The position numbers and the translations under genes are program-made. The notes beneath the pieces are model-generated. The model saw nothing but the letters and a program-made list of their open reading frames with translations. It searched no databases and had not been told where the DNA came from. 64,000 bases of DNA. It comes from Stereum hirsutum FP-91666 SS1 (taxonomy: Eukaryota > Basidiomycota > Agaricomycetes > Russulales > Stereaceae). Location of the stretch: positions 1,045,709 through 1,109,708 of the forward strand of contig NW_006763147.1 of NCBI RefSeq assembly GCF_000264905.1, read 5' to 3'. Shown here one piece after another: positions 23,249-34,236 of the stretch; the stretch's first letter is position 1, and each line of letters starts with the position of its first letter.

Positions 23249-26200
23249 TCACGCATCCGTAATACACCCATGGCTCGCATCCGTCACGAGCTTCGTATAC
23301 TTATACAAAGTGCCCTGGTTAACCTTAAGCGGGGGCGCCTTCCAGGCCTTCCGTCTCCTCTCGAGTTCCTCCGCGGGAACGTCCATGTCCAGCGTGTTCT
23401 TCACCGCGTCGATGTTGATGATATCCCCGTCCTGGACGAGCGCGATCGGACCTCCGACCTGGGCCTCCGGGACGACGTGGCCAATTACGAAACCGTGGGA
23501 GCTGGTGATGGGTGATGGACGGAAAGGGGGTCGTGGTTGTGGTCGTGGTCGTGGTCGTGGATTGAGGCGATTGGGTGGGTGGGTAGATAGATAGGCGGTG
23601 GAACGATGGTGACGAAAGACGAAGACGAAGACGATTAGAATGGGGATGGGATGGGAACGAGCGGGAGTTCATATGATAGTGACGGAAGAAGTTGGACGTT
23701 AGTCAGTTAGTTAGCTCATCGACAAAGATACGATACGCAGAAGCAGCAACATCAGCAACAAGGGAGGGAGCGCAAAGCGGAACGGAACGCCAACGCGACC
23801 GAAAACGTAGAACGCAGAAAGGACCGAGACCGAGAACACCATAACAAGAGGCAAGGCACGGAAGCGGACGCAGCCAGCGCGAGAGTGTGTACGTAGGAAG
23901 ACGCGTGTGAAGGCGAGCGCGGACGTGGATAGGGATAGCGAAGATAGAGTGGGACGGAGGGAAGCGCGGGCCTGGGTATTATCGTTTACGGTTCATGGAG
24001 GGGTCATGGCTCGGGAGATGTTGTAAAGTAGCGTAAGAGCGTGACCGGGGAAAGTACTCGTGTGTGGGAGTCATATGTGAACGTAGAGTGCGAAGGTCAA
24101 GCCAAAAACAGGCCTCCTCCGGCCATGAACGAAGGAAGGAAGTGCAACGCGACGCAACGAAGATGTGAAATACATGAACTCAAGGACTGCAAGCACTCAC
24201 CCTCCGCTAAACCTTCCGTCCGTGAGACAGGCGACGTCGTGACCGAGACCGGCGCCCATGATCAGACTCGTGGGCTTGAGCATCTCCGGCATGCCTAATT
24301 TCGCGGAAGTCGGACATTCCACGGAGATTGCATGTATGTATGGAGGCGAGGTCCGGAACGTATGTCGTTCAAGCCAATCAGGTCCACCGTGCGAGGAAAA
24401 GAATGAAGCGGGACGAGAGCGAGTCAGCGTCCGTTCGGTTAGTCGATCAACATCCAGGTTCGGCACCCCAGATTCAAAGAGCAGAATGGAGAAAGAAAAA
24501 GATAACGGGTAGTAGTAGGGAACGCAAGCGAAGGAAGTGTGATAGCCTCATAAAGGCAAAGCAGGAGTGTATGCGTGTGTGATAGGGGATAATGCTGAAA
24601 CACGAGGGAAAGCAAGCAACCAAGCACATATAGAAAAAAAAACAAGGGCAGAATAAAACACGCACCAGGACCTCCCTTCGGGCCGAGATACCTCAGCACA
24701 ACGACCGTCTTCTCTCCCTTCTTGATAGACCCGCTCTCGACCGCATGCACAAAGTCGTCCTCCGAATCGAACGCGCGCGCCTTGCCCGTGAACCTGAGGC
24801 CCTCTTTTCCTGTGATCTTCGCGACCGCGCCGCCCGGGGAGAGGTTGCCTTTCAGGATGCTATGGGCACGAACACAAGTCAGTTTAGACGGTCACCCTCG
24901 ATCGGAAAGCAAGGGTGGTAATGGAAGCAGGGCGAAATCGGCTCGCTGGCCAGAACGCTGAACGAGACTAAAACCGAAACCGAAACTGAACATGCACACG
25001 CACCGAATGTGTCCAGTCTCCTTAATAGGTTTATCCAGAGGCCGAATCACCTCTTGGTTGGTCAGTGACAGCTCGCCGTGCTTATGAACCCATCGCTCGA
25101 GGTTCTCGCCCATCGTTTGTCCGGTCACGGTCATGCCATTACCGTCGATGAGGTTATTCTTCATCAGGTAATGCAGGATCTCTGCTCTCCCGAACAAGCA
25201 TTGTTGGGTGATGTGATTAGGGGTGGTGAGTTAGAGAATGGGCCAGACGGGATCCAAAGCGCAGTTTTTTATTAGTGAGATGAAATAGACGGAGGAGAGC
25301 TTCGTTCAGAGTTCAGGTCCAGAGTGTTCAAACGCTCCGATGGCCAAACAAGAGCCTTCATTCGGCATGGCTCCTGATTGGCCCACGAAGGAGTGTTTCG
25401 CTGCCAACTCTCCGAGACTTATTCAAACCCTGTCGTCAGAGTCTCTGAACACTCCCTCGACCCCAACTCCGAACGAGGCTAACGGCAATAAAAAGAGCGA
25501 TGAAGATGGAGAACGTACTAGGAATACCACCGATCTTATAAACGTCCTCAAACACATATTTCCCGCTCGGCTTCAAATCCGCAATGAACGGCACCCTGTC
25601 CGACACGCTCTGGAAGTCATCAATAGTCAATTCTATACCGACCGAATGTGCGACGGCGATCAGGTGCAGCACGGCATTCGTCGAGCCGCCGAGGATGATC
25701 GTCAGAACCTAAAACCCCCCGCAAATCACCCAAAAACCTTGTGAGCGAAATTGAACAGCGAAGAGAGGTGGAGTGAGGGGAGACGACGTACCATAGCGTT
25801 TTCGAAAGCGGAACGGGTCATGATATCCCGCGGAAGGATGTTTTTCTCGAGAAGGTTGCGCATGACAGGACCAATGGAATCGCACTCGTCTAGTTTTTCG
25901 GGGTATTCAGCAGGGAAGGATGAGTCTCCGGGGAGACTCATGCCCAGAGCTTCAGCGGCGCTCGCAATCGTGTTCGCGGTGTACATCTGATGAACCCGTC
26001 AGTACCATGATTAGTAACTCACAACTCTGGAGATGGGGTAAGGAGGGGAGGGGGGAGGTGGGATGAGAGGGGTGGGATGAGTGTGTAAGAGGGTGCTTAC
26101 ACCACCACAAGCACCAGGCCCAGGACAACAATTCCGGATAGTGCGCGATCGTTCGAGTTCGGCACTCTCTGTCTGTCCGTCCTGGAGGTATTTTCCATAT

Positions 26201-27175
26201 GATTGGAAAGCGGAGACGATATCGAGCTGGGGTGCGCCTTCGCACGAGCCTGGCCGGATCGTTCCTCCGTATACCATCAATCCCGGGCGATTCAGCCGTC
26301 CCACTACCAACCACCCAATCAGCCTCGAACCTCTAACCGTCGACGTCGAACGCGATATTCACAAGAGGGAGGAGGAGGAGGAGGTACTCACGCGCCATCA
26401 AAACGCCCGGCATATTCTTATCACACCCCGGCACCACAACCATCCCATCCAACCAATGTCCCCCCGCGGCCGACTCGACCTGATCCGCGATGAGGTCTCG
26501 GGATTGGAGGGAGAAGGACATGCCGCGGGTGCCCATGCTGATACCGTCGCTGACGCCGACGGTGCCGAATTGGTAGCCTATTATGTCGGATTTTGTGAGG
26601 GAGGACTTGATGCGCTGGCCGAGGGCGAGGAGGTGGCGGTTGCATCTGGATGGAGGGGGGTGGGATGGGGGTGAGGAGGAGATGGAGAGGAAGGAAGGAG
26701 GAGAGGGAGAGGAAGAGGAAGATGGAGGGAGGGGGAGGGGGAGGAGTGGGAGGGAGAAAGTTGCGTACGGGTTTCCTTCATACCTGTTGATGAGTCGTTG
26801 AGTTGAAGTCAGAAAGAGAATTGAACATTAAACGCGAAGCTATAAATGACTCACCATACACTCGCAACACCAACCATAGCCTTATTGAAGTCCTCCACCG
26901 TATCCACGCCTTCCGTCGCGAACAGCATGGCCTACGTGCCACAATACAAATCCAACAAATGGCCATTAACAACTCTCGTAGCGGAACGAGAACGACTGGA
27001 CTGCAAGTAAAGTACTCGCCTGACTCGCGCCCTGATCCTTCGGCTGCGTAATAATCCTCGAATACCGATTCATAACCGGCTTTTCCTCCCATCTCGACAC
27101 CGAAGTCGACAGGGAACGTCTCGTTATAGACGCAGCACGCAGGGGGTGGTGGCGTGTCGAGGAGGCGAGCATCAT
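23249..27175 (-). CDS. ILV3: Dihydroxy-acid dehydratase, mitochondrial
   Basis: Fe-S enzyme of valine, leucine and isoleucine synthesis, converting dihydroxy acids to 2-oxo acids in mitochondria. 602 residues in eleven exons: 27175-27020, 26931-26855, 26783-26769, 26645-26392, 26303-26101, 25986-25792, 25708-25519, 25181-25004, 24859-24666, 24294-24201 and 23501-23249. Presequence: [11 protein letters not shown]. Core motifs: [30 protein letters not shown] and [16 protein letters not shown] (cluster-ligand cysteines), [43 protein letters not shown] and [20 protein letters not shown]. Oddities: intron 1 begins GC (CAG|GCGAGT), exon 3 has only 15 nt, and the last intron is 699 nt and contains a GGTCGT repeat. 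A second ATG lies three bases downstream of the chosen start. Confidence 0.95.
23529..23560 (+). repeat. GGTCGT/GGTTGT hexanucleotide repeat in ILV3 intron
   Basis: About five tandem copies inside the 699-nt last intron of ILV3. Simple repeat, no coding role. Confidence 0.8.
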
Positions 27176-29094
27176 GCTGCTGCTGTGTGGCGTCAAACAA
27201 GAGTCCGTCCAAGTTCCAACAAAATTGAGCGGAAGAGGACAGACGCGCGCCAAAACACGGAACGGCGCGAGAAAATCCGGATGCCGTAATCCATCACCCA
27301 TATCCATGCACATATTCCCGGCGACGCGATTGGGCCGTCTCACCTTCGTCGCCCACGTGGCCGACCATGCGAAATTATTTGATTTTCTGAGTTCGGCCGT
27401 TGCAAATTCGAGATCAGAGCGTCGGCGCTACCTCTCCGGACTCGGAGGAATGCTCCGGGGCGGTGCTGCTGCTCTTGCCAGACGTCTGACGGTCGCGATC
27501 GTGCAGTTGCGTGTGCCATTGCCATGCCTGGGCTACTACGCATTATTTCTTTTGTTTTGTCTTTCTCGGGCTTATAGACTTGGAACGAATGGTACTCATC
27601 CATACGATAAAACACGCTGATCGGAGTACGTGCTCTCAGACTGACAGACCGCCTCCCAGACAGGAGCTTTTGCTTTGTTTTTTGTTTCGTTTTATCGGAA
27701 CAATCAACCGTCTCCATTCTAACTCGCCGAACCGCGGTCATATGGGCATGCCACGGGCTAGCACTTACAGGGACTGCGACGTGCGTGGAAGGAAGAGGCT
27801 TCCGAATGTGCAGCTGGTTGAAAATTCGTCCTCGGCGTCTGAGCATGACCTCGAGGCTCGAGGTGAGACAGCCGTAGGCTGGCTGACTGGCGATGATATT
27901 TAGTGTGATGGTGCCAATGGCGGGTTTGGCCTGAACGAGGAGGATGTTCTCAGGGGTTGCAATGAAGAGTACGTGGCTTGGACAATCATTTGTATGGGTG
28001 TAAGTAGACGACGGCTGGAGGGGATACTTATAAAGGAGGGAGCGAGGGACAGAGAGGGAGGGAGGGAGAGACCGGCGGGCTTAGGGCCCAGGTATAGGAC
28101 ATATATGAGGAATAGAGTTGGTGATGGGAACCGGGCTGACGGTGCAAGTTCACCTGTTACGGCACTGGCTTCTGCTTCTGTAAGGGCAAGAACGAATTCT
28201 CGAGGAAGGTAAGATCGAATTCGCAGTAGGACGTGCATCATGTTCGACGTTCGAAGGAAGAACTCTGCCTGCCTTCCCCTCCATTTGCGCTCGGATCCCG
28301 AATACGCGAAAAAGCGAGCGAGGCTGAGATATGGATGTGGATGTGGATATGAGCGGAGTGTAAGTCAGTCTTCGCCTATTCCCTTCCCCTCTAGTCCCCG
28401 TCCGTTCTTGTCTGTCTTCGTTTCAACTAGCGTGCCACACGGATAGCGACGTCGGTCAGCGAGCAACTGACTACCAGGACTACAATACTCGCGTCTCTTG
28501 TCTCTGCTGTGATACATCCGTCTCGTTTGTCCGTTTCGTTCGTTCGTTCGTTTGTCCGTCCGTCCGTCCGTTCCTTTTGCCCCCCGTGCCTCGCTCCCCC
28601 GTCCTCGCGTCTCATCTCGAAACAAAAGAGAAGTAGTAGAACCGGGAAGTAAAAAGGAGCGGAGGATCGCAAAAGAAAGTAACGGATCATCTTAGTCTTA
28701 GCTTTAGGTTGGCGAGCGAGCGACGGAGCAGGACAGGGCCCAACCTCGGTTTTTGCGTCCGCCAATGTCATCGGCGGAAGCAAACCTTACGGAGCGATTT
28801 GACTTGATCAGTCGACGTCTTCCGTCGCCGCCCTCGTCTTCTTTCCCTGCCTGTCCTTGCCTCCCTCGAGTCCTCCTCTCCCTCCCTTTTCCTCTTCGTC
28901 GACGTCGACCCCGTCTCAGCCGCCACTATTACTACTGCCCACGGATGTCCCCCCTCTCTAGCTCTACAACAACAACCTAAAATCACCCATCCTTCCTGGA
29001 GCATAGCCATCACAGAGACCAACGAAGCGACGCGACGCCGCTGCCGAAGCCGACTCGAAATCGATCGACGTTCCAAAACGGGACAAATCTCGAG
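27176..29094. other. Divergent intergenic region, ILV3 and zinc-cluster gene A
   Basis: 1.9 kb without supported genes. Holds both promoters, a purine-rich stretch with TATAAA near 28030, and a tetranucleotide repeat near 28.5 kb. Reading frames on both strands look like low-complexity noise. Confidence 0.5.
28521..28574 (+). repeat. CGTT/CGTC tetranucleotide repeat
   Basis: Interrupted run of TTCG and TCCG units in the promoter region upstream of gene A. Confidence 0.8.
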
Positions 29095-32000
29095 ATGGAG
29101 CGGCGGGAGATGAAGAGGCCTATTAGGGACGAATCAGCTGAAGAAGAACAAAGGCAGCCGGCGCAGAGTACTCAGAGTCAGAGTCAGAGTCAGAGTTCAC
29201 AGAGCTCATCGCTTCCCAGCAGTCTCATCAGACATCTCCGTTCGCGGCCCCAATCTCCCGGAGGCAGCATCTCGAGCGCTACCGCTACGGATCCGCCGCT
29301 TTCTTCCGCTGTCGACAGTGCGGATGAGGGCGAGCACGAGCACGAGCACGAACGCGACATTGGAACAAACGAACAGAACGACGGATACGAGGACCGCGAC
29401 GATAGCTACAACGACAACGACGACGACGACGAAAGAGAGGACGGGGCGGAGCGTGGACATCGACGCCGACACCGACACCGACACGAACTTGTAATTGACC
29501 GCACACGGTTCGAGCGATCGCCACCCGCCGCCTCGGCGGGCGTGCCAGTGCCACTCGTCCCTTCAATTCGAGCAGCAGCACCGGTGGTCCCAGTCCCACC
29601 TCCGCCAGACTATAATACATTCCCTGCAGCAGGCCCCTCCCGCTCCCGTCCCGTTTCTTTTTCTTCCTCTCCTCTCATGTCCGCCTTTCCTCTCCGTCCC
29701 ATTGTTTCCCCGCCCGTGACGACTTCTTCCCCGATTTATTCACAAGAGAGAGATACGGATAGAGAGACGGACACGACAAGGCGCATAGACGCAGACGCGC
29801 CTGATACAGCGGCGGTAGACTTGGCGGGAGTAGAAGCGCACGAACACGAACGTCCTCCTCTTCCTCTTCCTCATTCTCTGCCTCCTCTTCCCGCCAGCTC
29901 CAGCACCAGTACCGAACGCGTCCGTCCCGGAACCCCCCCTTCTTCCGCCATGCCACACCATCTGCCTCCGCATCTCCACGCTGCTCACTCTTCCATTTCC
30001 TCCTCTTCTTCGCATCATCATCATCATCAATTGAATCCGCCCCTGCTTCCTCCGCATTCAGTCAGACAACAACATAATCCGCCTTGGACAGGAGACGTCA
30101 TCCCGAACCAGAATCCAAACACGAATCCGAATCCGAATCCGAATCAGTACGCTTACCCGTATACTTTCCCGCCGCCCACGCCGCGTTACTCGCAGACCGC
30201 CCAACATCCCGCCCATTCGCAGCTTCCCCCGCCGCCTCCACCTCCACCACCACCACCTCCGCCGCATCCACATTCAGCTTCGAGTTACTGGTCCGACGTC
30301 GATCCCCACGCACACAGCAGCGGCGGTCCTTCGTCCTGGCCACCTCAACCGCAAGCCTCGAGCAGTCGTTTCGTGCCCGAGTGGCGTGAGCCTCATTCGC
30401 TCGGTGGTATAGGAGGAGGAACAGGAATAGGAATAGGAACAGGAAGTGGAATAGGAGGAAGTGGAAGTGGAAGTGGAGGAATAGGAAGTGGAGGAATAGG
30501 AAGTGGAAGGATGATGAGCGAGGAGGCGTGGCGGAGTATGCAGCAGTGGGAGGAATATGATTCGAGGATTGGGAGGGCGGAGAGTTTTAGTAGGGGCGAG
30601 GCGTGGAGTCATCATCATCAGCAGCAGCAACAACGAGAACAGTTACAGCAACGAGAACGAGAACAATTGCAACAAAGGGAACTTCAGCAGAGAGAGAGGG
30701 AGAGGGAACTGAGGGAGAGGGAACAGGAGAGATATGGGAGGGTTGGGGATCGGAGGGGGAGTTTTGGGGAGTGGGGGATGTCTGGCGGGGTTGGGGCGGG
30801 GTCTGGGTCTGGGGCTGGGTTCGGTGAATGTGAGTTGCTTCTCTTCAATTTTGACGTTTGGGTGGATATATGTGCTTTGATTTGATTATCCCAGTCAACG
30901 CGTTCACTCACTCACTGATTTTTTTTCTTCTTCCTTTCCTTTTCCTTCTCGATCGACAACAAAAAAAACGAAATGCAAAATGAATAGTACCTCCCTACGC
31001 AACATACCCCCACACCCGTCCTCACTCCCTCCAACCTCCCCCCATCCAACGCGGAATACCATACGACTACGCACGCTACCAAGCCTCCCTATCCGCATAT
31101 CCCGACCTTCCCCCTCCCCCTCCTCCTCCCCCTCCTCCCCTTCCCCTCCCCTCCTCGTCGTCTTCTTCTTCGTCCCTCGCACATGGGATGCATGATCCGC
31201 GTTCGGCGGGGTTGAGCAGTTCGGCACCGCCAGGGCCGGGTGGGAGTCATTATTTTGCGTATATGCAGCAGCAACAACAACACCTTCAGCAACAACAGCA
31301 GCAGCAGCAGCAACAGCGCGCGGGATCGGGAGGAATGGGCGATCCGTACGCGTTCGGTCCGTATTCGTCTGCACAGTTCGGGCCTGGACCTGGGCAGGCT
31401 GAGAGGGAGAGAGAGATGTATAGAGAGTATAGAGGACGGATGATGTCCGGGGAGGATGATTATCTCAGAGGAGGAGGAGGAGCGGGAGGAGGAGCAGGAC
31501 GGGGTGGGTATAATGATGATGTGATGTTCGTGGAGGGGTCTTCGACGGGTTTTCAGGCCGGGTCTTATCATGCACATGGACAGAGGCGCGGACATGGACA
31601 ACGTGCGTCGGCGGGATCGGATTTGGAAATGGGGAGTGAGGGGGAGAGGGAGAGGAAGCCTGTTATTTCGAGAGGGTCGGGTTCAGGTGGGGGAGGAGGA
31701 GGAGGAGGAGGTGGGAAGAAGACGAAACGGAAGAGGGTGAGTGAGGACGCGAGTGCGAACGCGAACAGGGGAGGTAATGATAATAATAGTGGAGGAAGTG
31801 GAAGAGGAAGAGGGAGGACGAGCGCCGGAGCAGGAGGAGCAGGAGCGGGAGGAGAAGAGGACGAACCGACGTCTGAGCCGACGACGAAGAAGAAAACGGC
31901 GGTCGCTTGTAATTTCTGTAGAAGTGAGTTCTTTTCTTTTCTTTCTTTCCTATTTCTGCGTCTTCCCTTCCGCTTCGAGCTCCTCGCCTTCTGCATTGGA

Positions 32001-33478
32001 GTGTTCGCCTCCCGCATCGGGCATTTTGCCTTTTGGCTTTGAGCTTTGAATTTGCATGCCGCGCGTGGGCACACAGCCAGCCCGGATTCGTTCATCCTAC
32101 TCCCATATCCCGTTCCCTCCCTTCCATTCATATATGTAACATCCCCCCGCGCTGGCGTTCCGAGGATTCGCATTCGCGCGTGGCATGCCATACACGTAAA
32201 GGACGTAAAAAGATGCAACCGATGAATGGATGAAGGGCGGATCGTCTGACTTGTGACTAACGTGTGTGGTAATGGGTGATGTGTGGCGTTTTCTCCTGTG
32301 GCGCGCTTGCCCTTTGATTCAGAGTGAACTTTGATTGATTGAGATGGTTATATATTGATACTGACGAAATCGCTTTTCTTTGCTTTCTTTGTTTGCGCGT
32401 TTGCTTTGATCACCGAATGGACCGACTCGATCATATCATATCATATCATGATTTTCGGTCTCGTCATCTCGTCACTTTGACACTTGGACGATCATATCAT
32501 ATCATATCATCTCCCCGCCACCATCATCATCTCTCCACTCACTCACTCACTCAACACTCACTCACTCACCTTCCGAACACCCTTCAAACAACTCACCCAC
32601 CCCCACCCACCCCACCCAACACAGCCCGAAAACTACGCTGCAGCGGCGACAGACCAACCTGCACCTCCTGCGTCCGTCACGAACAGGTATGCGAGTACGT
32701 GCCTGTGATACGCAGGCGGGGGCCGGGGAAAGCGCCGAAGGGGACGAGGAGGAGGGGGGTCAGTTCGGGGGCTGGGTCTGGGGTGGGGGGTGGGGAGGGC
32801 GGTGGGGAGGGTGGGAGGGGAGAGGAGGGGAGAGGAGGGAGTGTGCAGGGACGGATGGGAGGGGAGTACGTTGGGATGCACTTTCAGGGTGGCGGTGGCG
32901 CGCCCAGTCTCGGATCAGGATCAGGATCAGGGCATGAACAATATCCGTATCCGTATCCGCATTCGGGACGAACGTACGCGCAGGAGACACAGGGACAGGG
33001 ACGAAGAGGGGGAGGAGGAGGACCCCCGTTCGCGTTTGGACCTCGGTCGGCTTCTGCTTCTGCTGCTAGCGGACCTTCTTATGGCTATGCGCACGACAAC
33101 GGAGGGGAGGGCGAACGTGGGTATGGATATGGGGAAGGGGATGGAGAAGCGGAAAGAGGGAGAGAGGGGCAGGGACGGGGACGGGGAGGGGGACGAGAAC
33201 AGGAACGCGGAGGAGGAGGAAGAGGGATGCAGGAACGGGGACGGGGACGGAGGGTTGGCTCGGGGGTGAGTGTTCCGGGGGGATCGGGGCGTGGGAGAGA
33301 GATGTCGGAGGAGGATTATGACGACGATGATGATGGTGATGAGGATAGTCAGGGAGAGGAGGAAGCTGAGGAGAGCGAGGAGGAGGGTCGGGGGAGGAGT
33401 GGGCGACGGAGGGGACAGGGACAGGGTAAGGGCAAGGAGAGGGCTGAGGATGCGGAAGAGGGCGATGATGGGGAGTGA
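29095..33478 (+). CDS. Zn2Cys6 zinc-cluster transcription factor (gene A)
   Basis: Predicted GAL4-type DNA-binding regulator, 1174 residues in three exons: 29095-30829, 30988-31923 and 32625-33478. Residues 1 to about 880 are low complexity: acidic, Pro-, His-, Gln- and Gly-rich runs, including a Pro tract, (Gly-Ile-Gly)n and Gln/Arg/Glu repeats. The only recognisable domain is one zinc cluster at about 886-913: CNFCRTRKLRC, then CTSCVRHEQVC, with all six cysteines correctly spaced, followed by VPVIRRRGPGKAPKGTRRRG. The cluster is split by the second intron (701 nt) directly after CNFCR in phase 1. The C-terminus is Gly/Arg- and acid-rich. No fungal middle-homology domain is visible. A donor-like GTGAGT overlaps the stop codon, so a further 3' exon cannot be excluded. 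Targets unknown. Confidence 0.72.
32430..32510 (+). repeat. Duplicated ATCAT/ATATC tracts in gene A intron
   Basis: Two near-identical stretches of about 20 bases built from TATCA units, at 32430-32450 and 32490-32510, inside the 701-nt intron that splits the zinc cluster. A CACT repeat follows at 32534-32570. Confidence 0.85.
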
Positions 33479-34236
33479 GTGGCCTGGGAAGCGGAGAAGC
33501 GGGAGAGTGGGAAGTCGATGACGGAGGTCTGGACGGTGACGAGAGGACGGAGGATGGTGATTCGCTCGCTCGGAACGTCGGATGTGACGGGATTGTTTAG
33601 GTTTGGGACGCTCGGTGGGGAAGGAGCGGACCTGGGCTGGGTGGGTGTGCTTATCGCTTTGGCTTTTTACGTTTACGTTTCGGTCGGACAGACGGAGGGG
33701 GTGTTGATCGCTTCGCTTCTCCCAGCCTTCGTTCCTTTCGATCCATGCATGCACGCAGATGTCTTATTTCTATTCTTATTCGCCTTTCTGGACAGTTTCT
33801 CGCCGTATGTAGCCGCAGTTGACAATGACGAGCCCCGCTTTGAAGGACGCACACGAGTCGATTGGCCGGCGGACGGGGGCGGGGATGAGGCTCGGCGCGG
33901 GCTTTGAAGGGGAAATGAAAAGCGAGGGTGAGTTTGGGCGGGGGCCTCGACCCGATCTTGAGATCCGGGGCCGATGGAGCGGGGTGGGAGGTGAGATCCG
34001 CGCGGGAGTTGTGATTTGGCAGCTGAAGGGAGGCCTGGCTAGGCACGCGGGGTCTTTCACCAACCGGGTCCGTTCACCGCCTGTGCGTTTCGTTGCGGGG
34101 ATTCGGAGTCGGAAGATCGAGCGTTGTTCGTCGAATGGCCAGGCCCTCCCTGAACACTCACCGTCCTCCTGCGTTCCCTCCCTTCCCTCCCTTCCCTTCC
34201 CTCATCATCATCATCACCGCCGCCGCCGCCGTCACC
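33479..34236. other. Intergenic, gene A to septin-like gene 2
   Basis: About 760 bases, purine-rich near gene A and turning to CCTT/TCATCA repeats before 34237. A 142-codon open frame from 33479 has no resemblance to known proteins. Likely 3' end plus promoter. Confidence 0.45.

Noticed and set aside
32927..33754. 275-codon minus-strand open frame opposite gene A's last exon
   Set aside because: Ser/Arg/Pro-rich antisense of a Gly/Arg/acidic coding region; arises from base composition.
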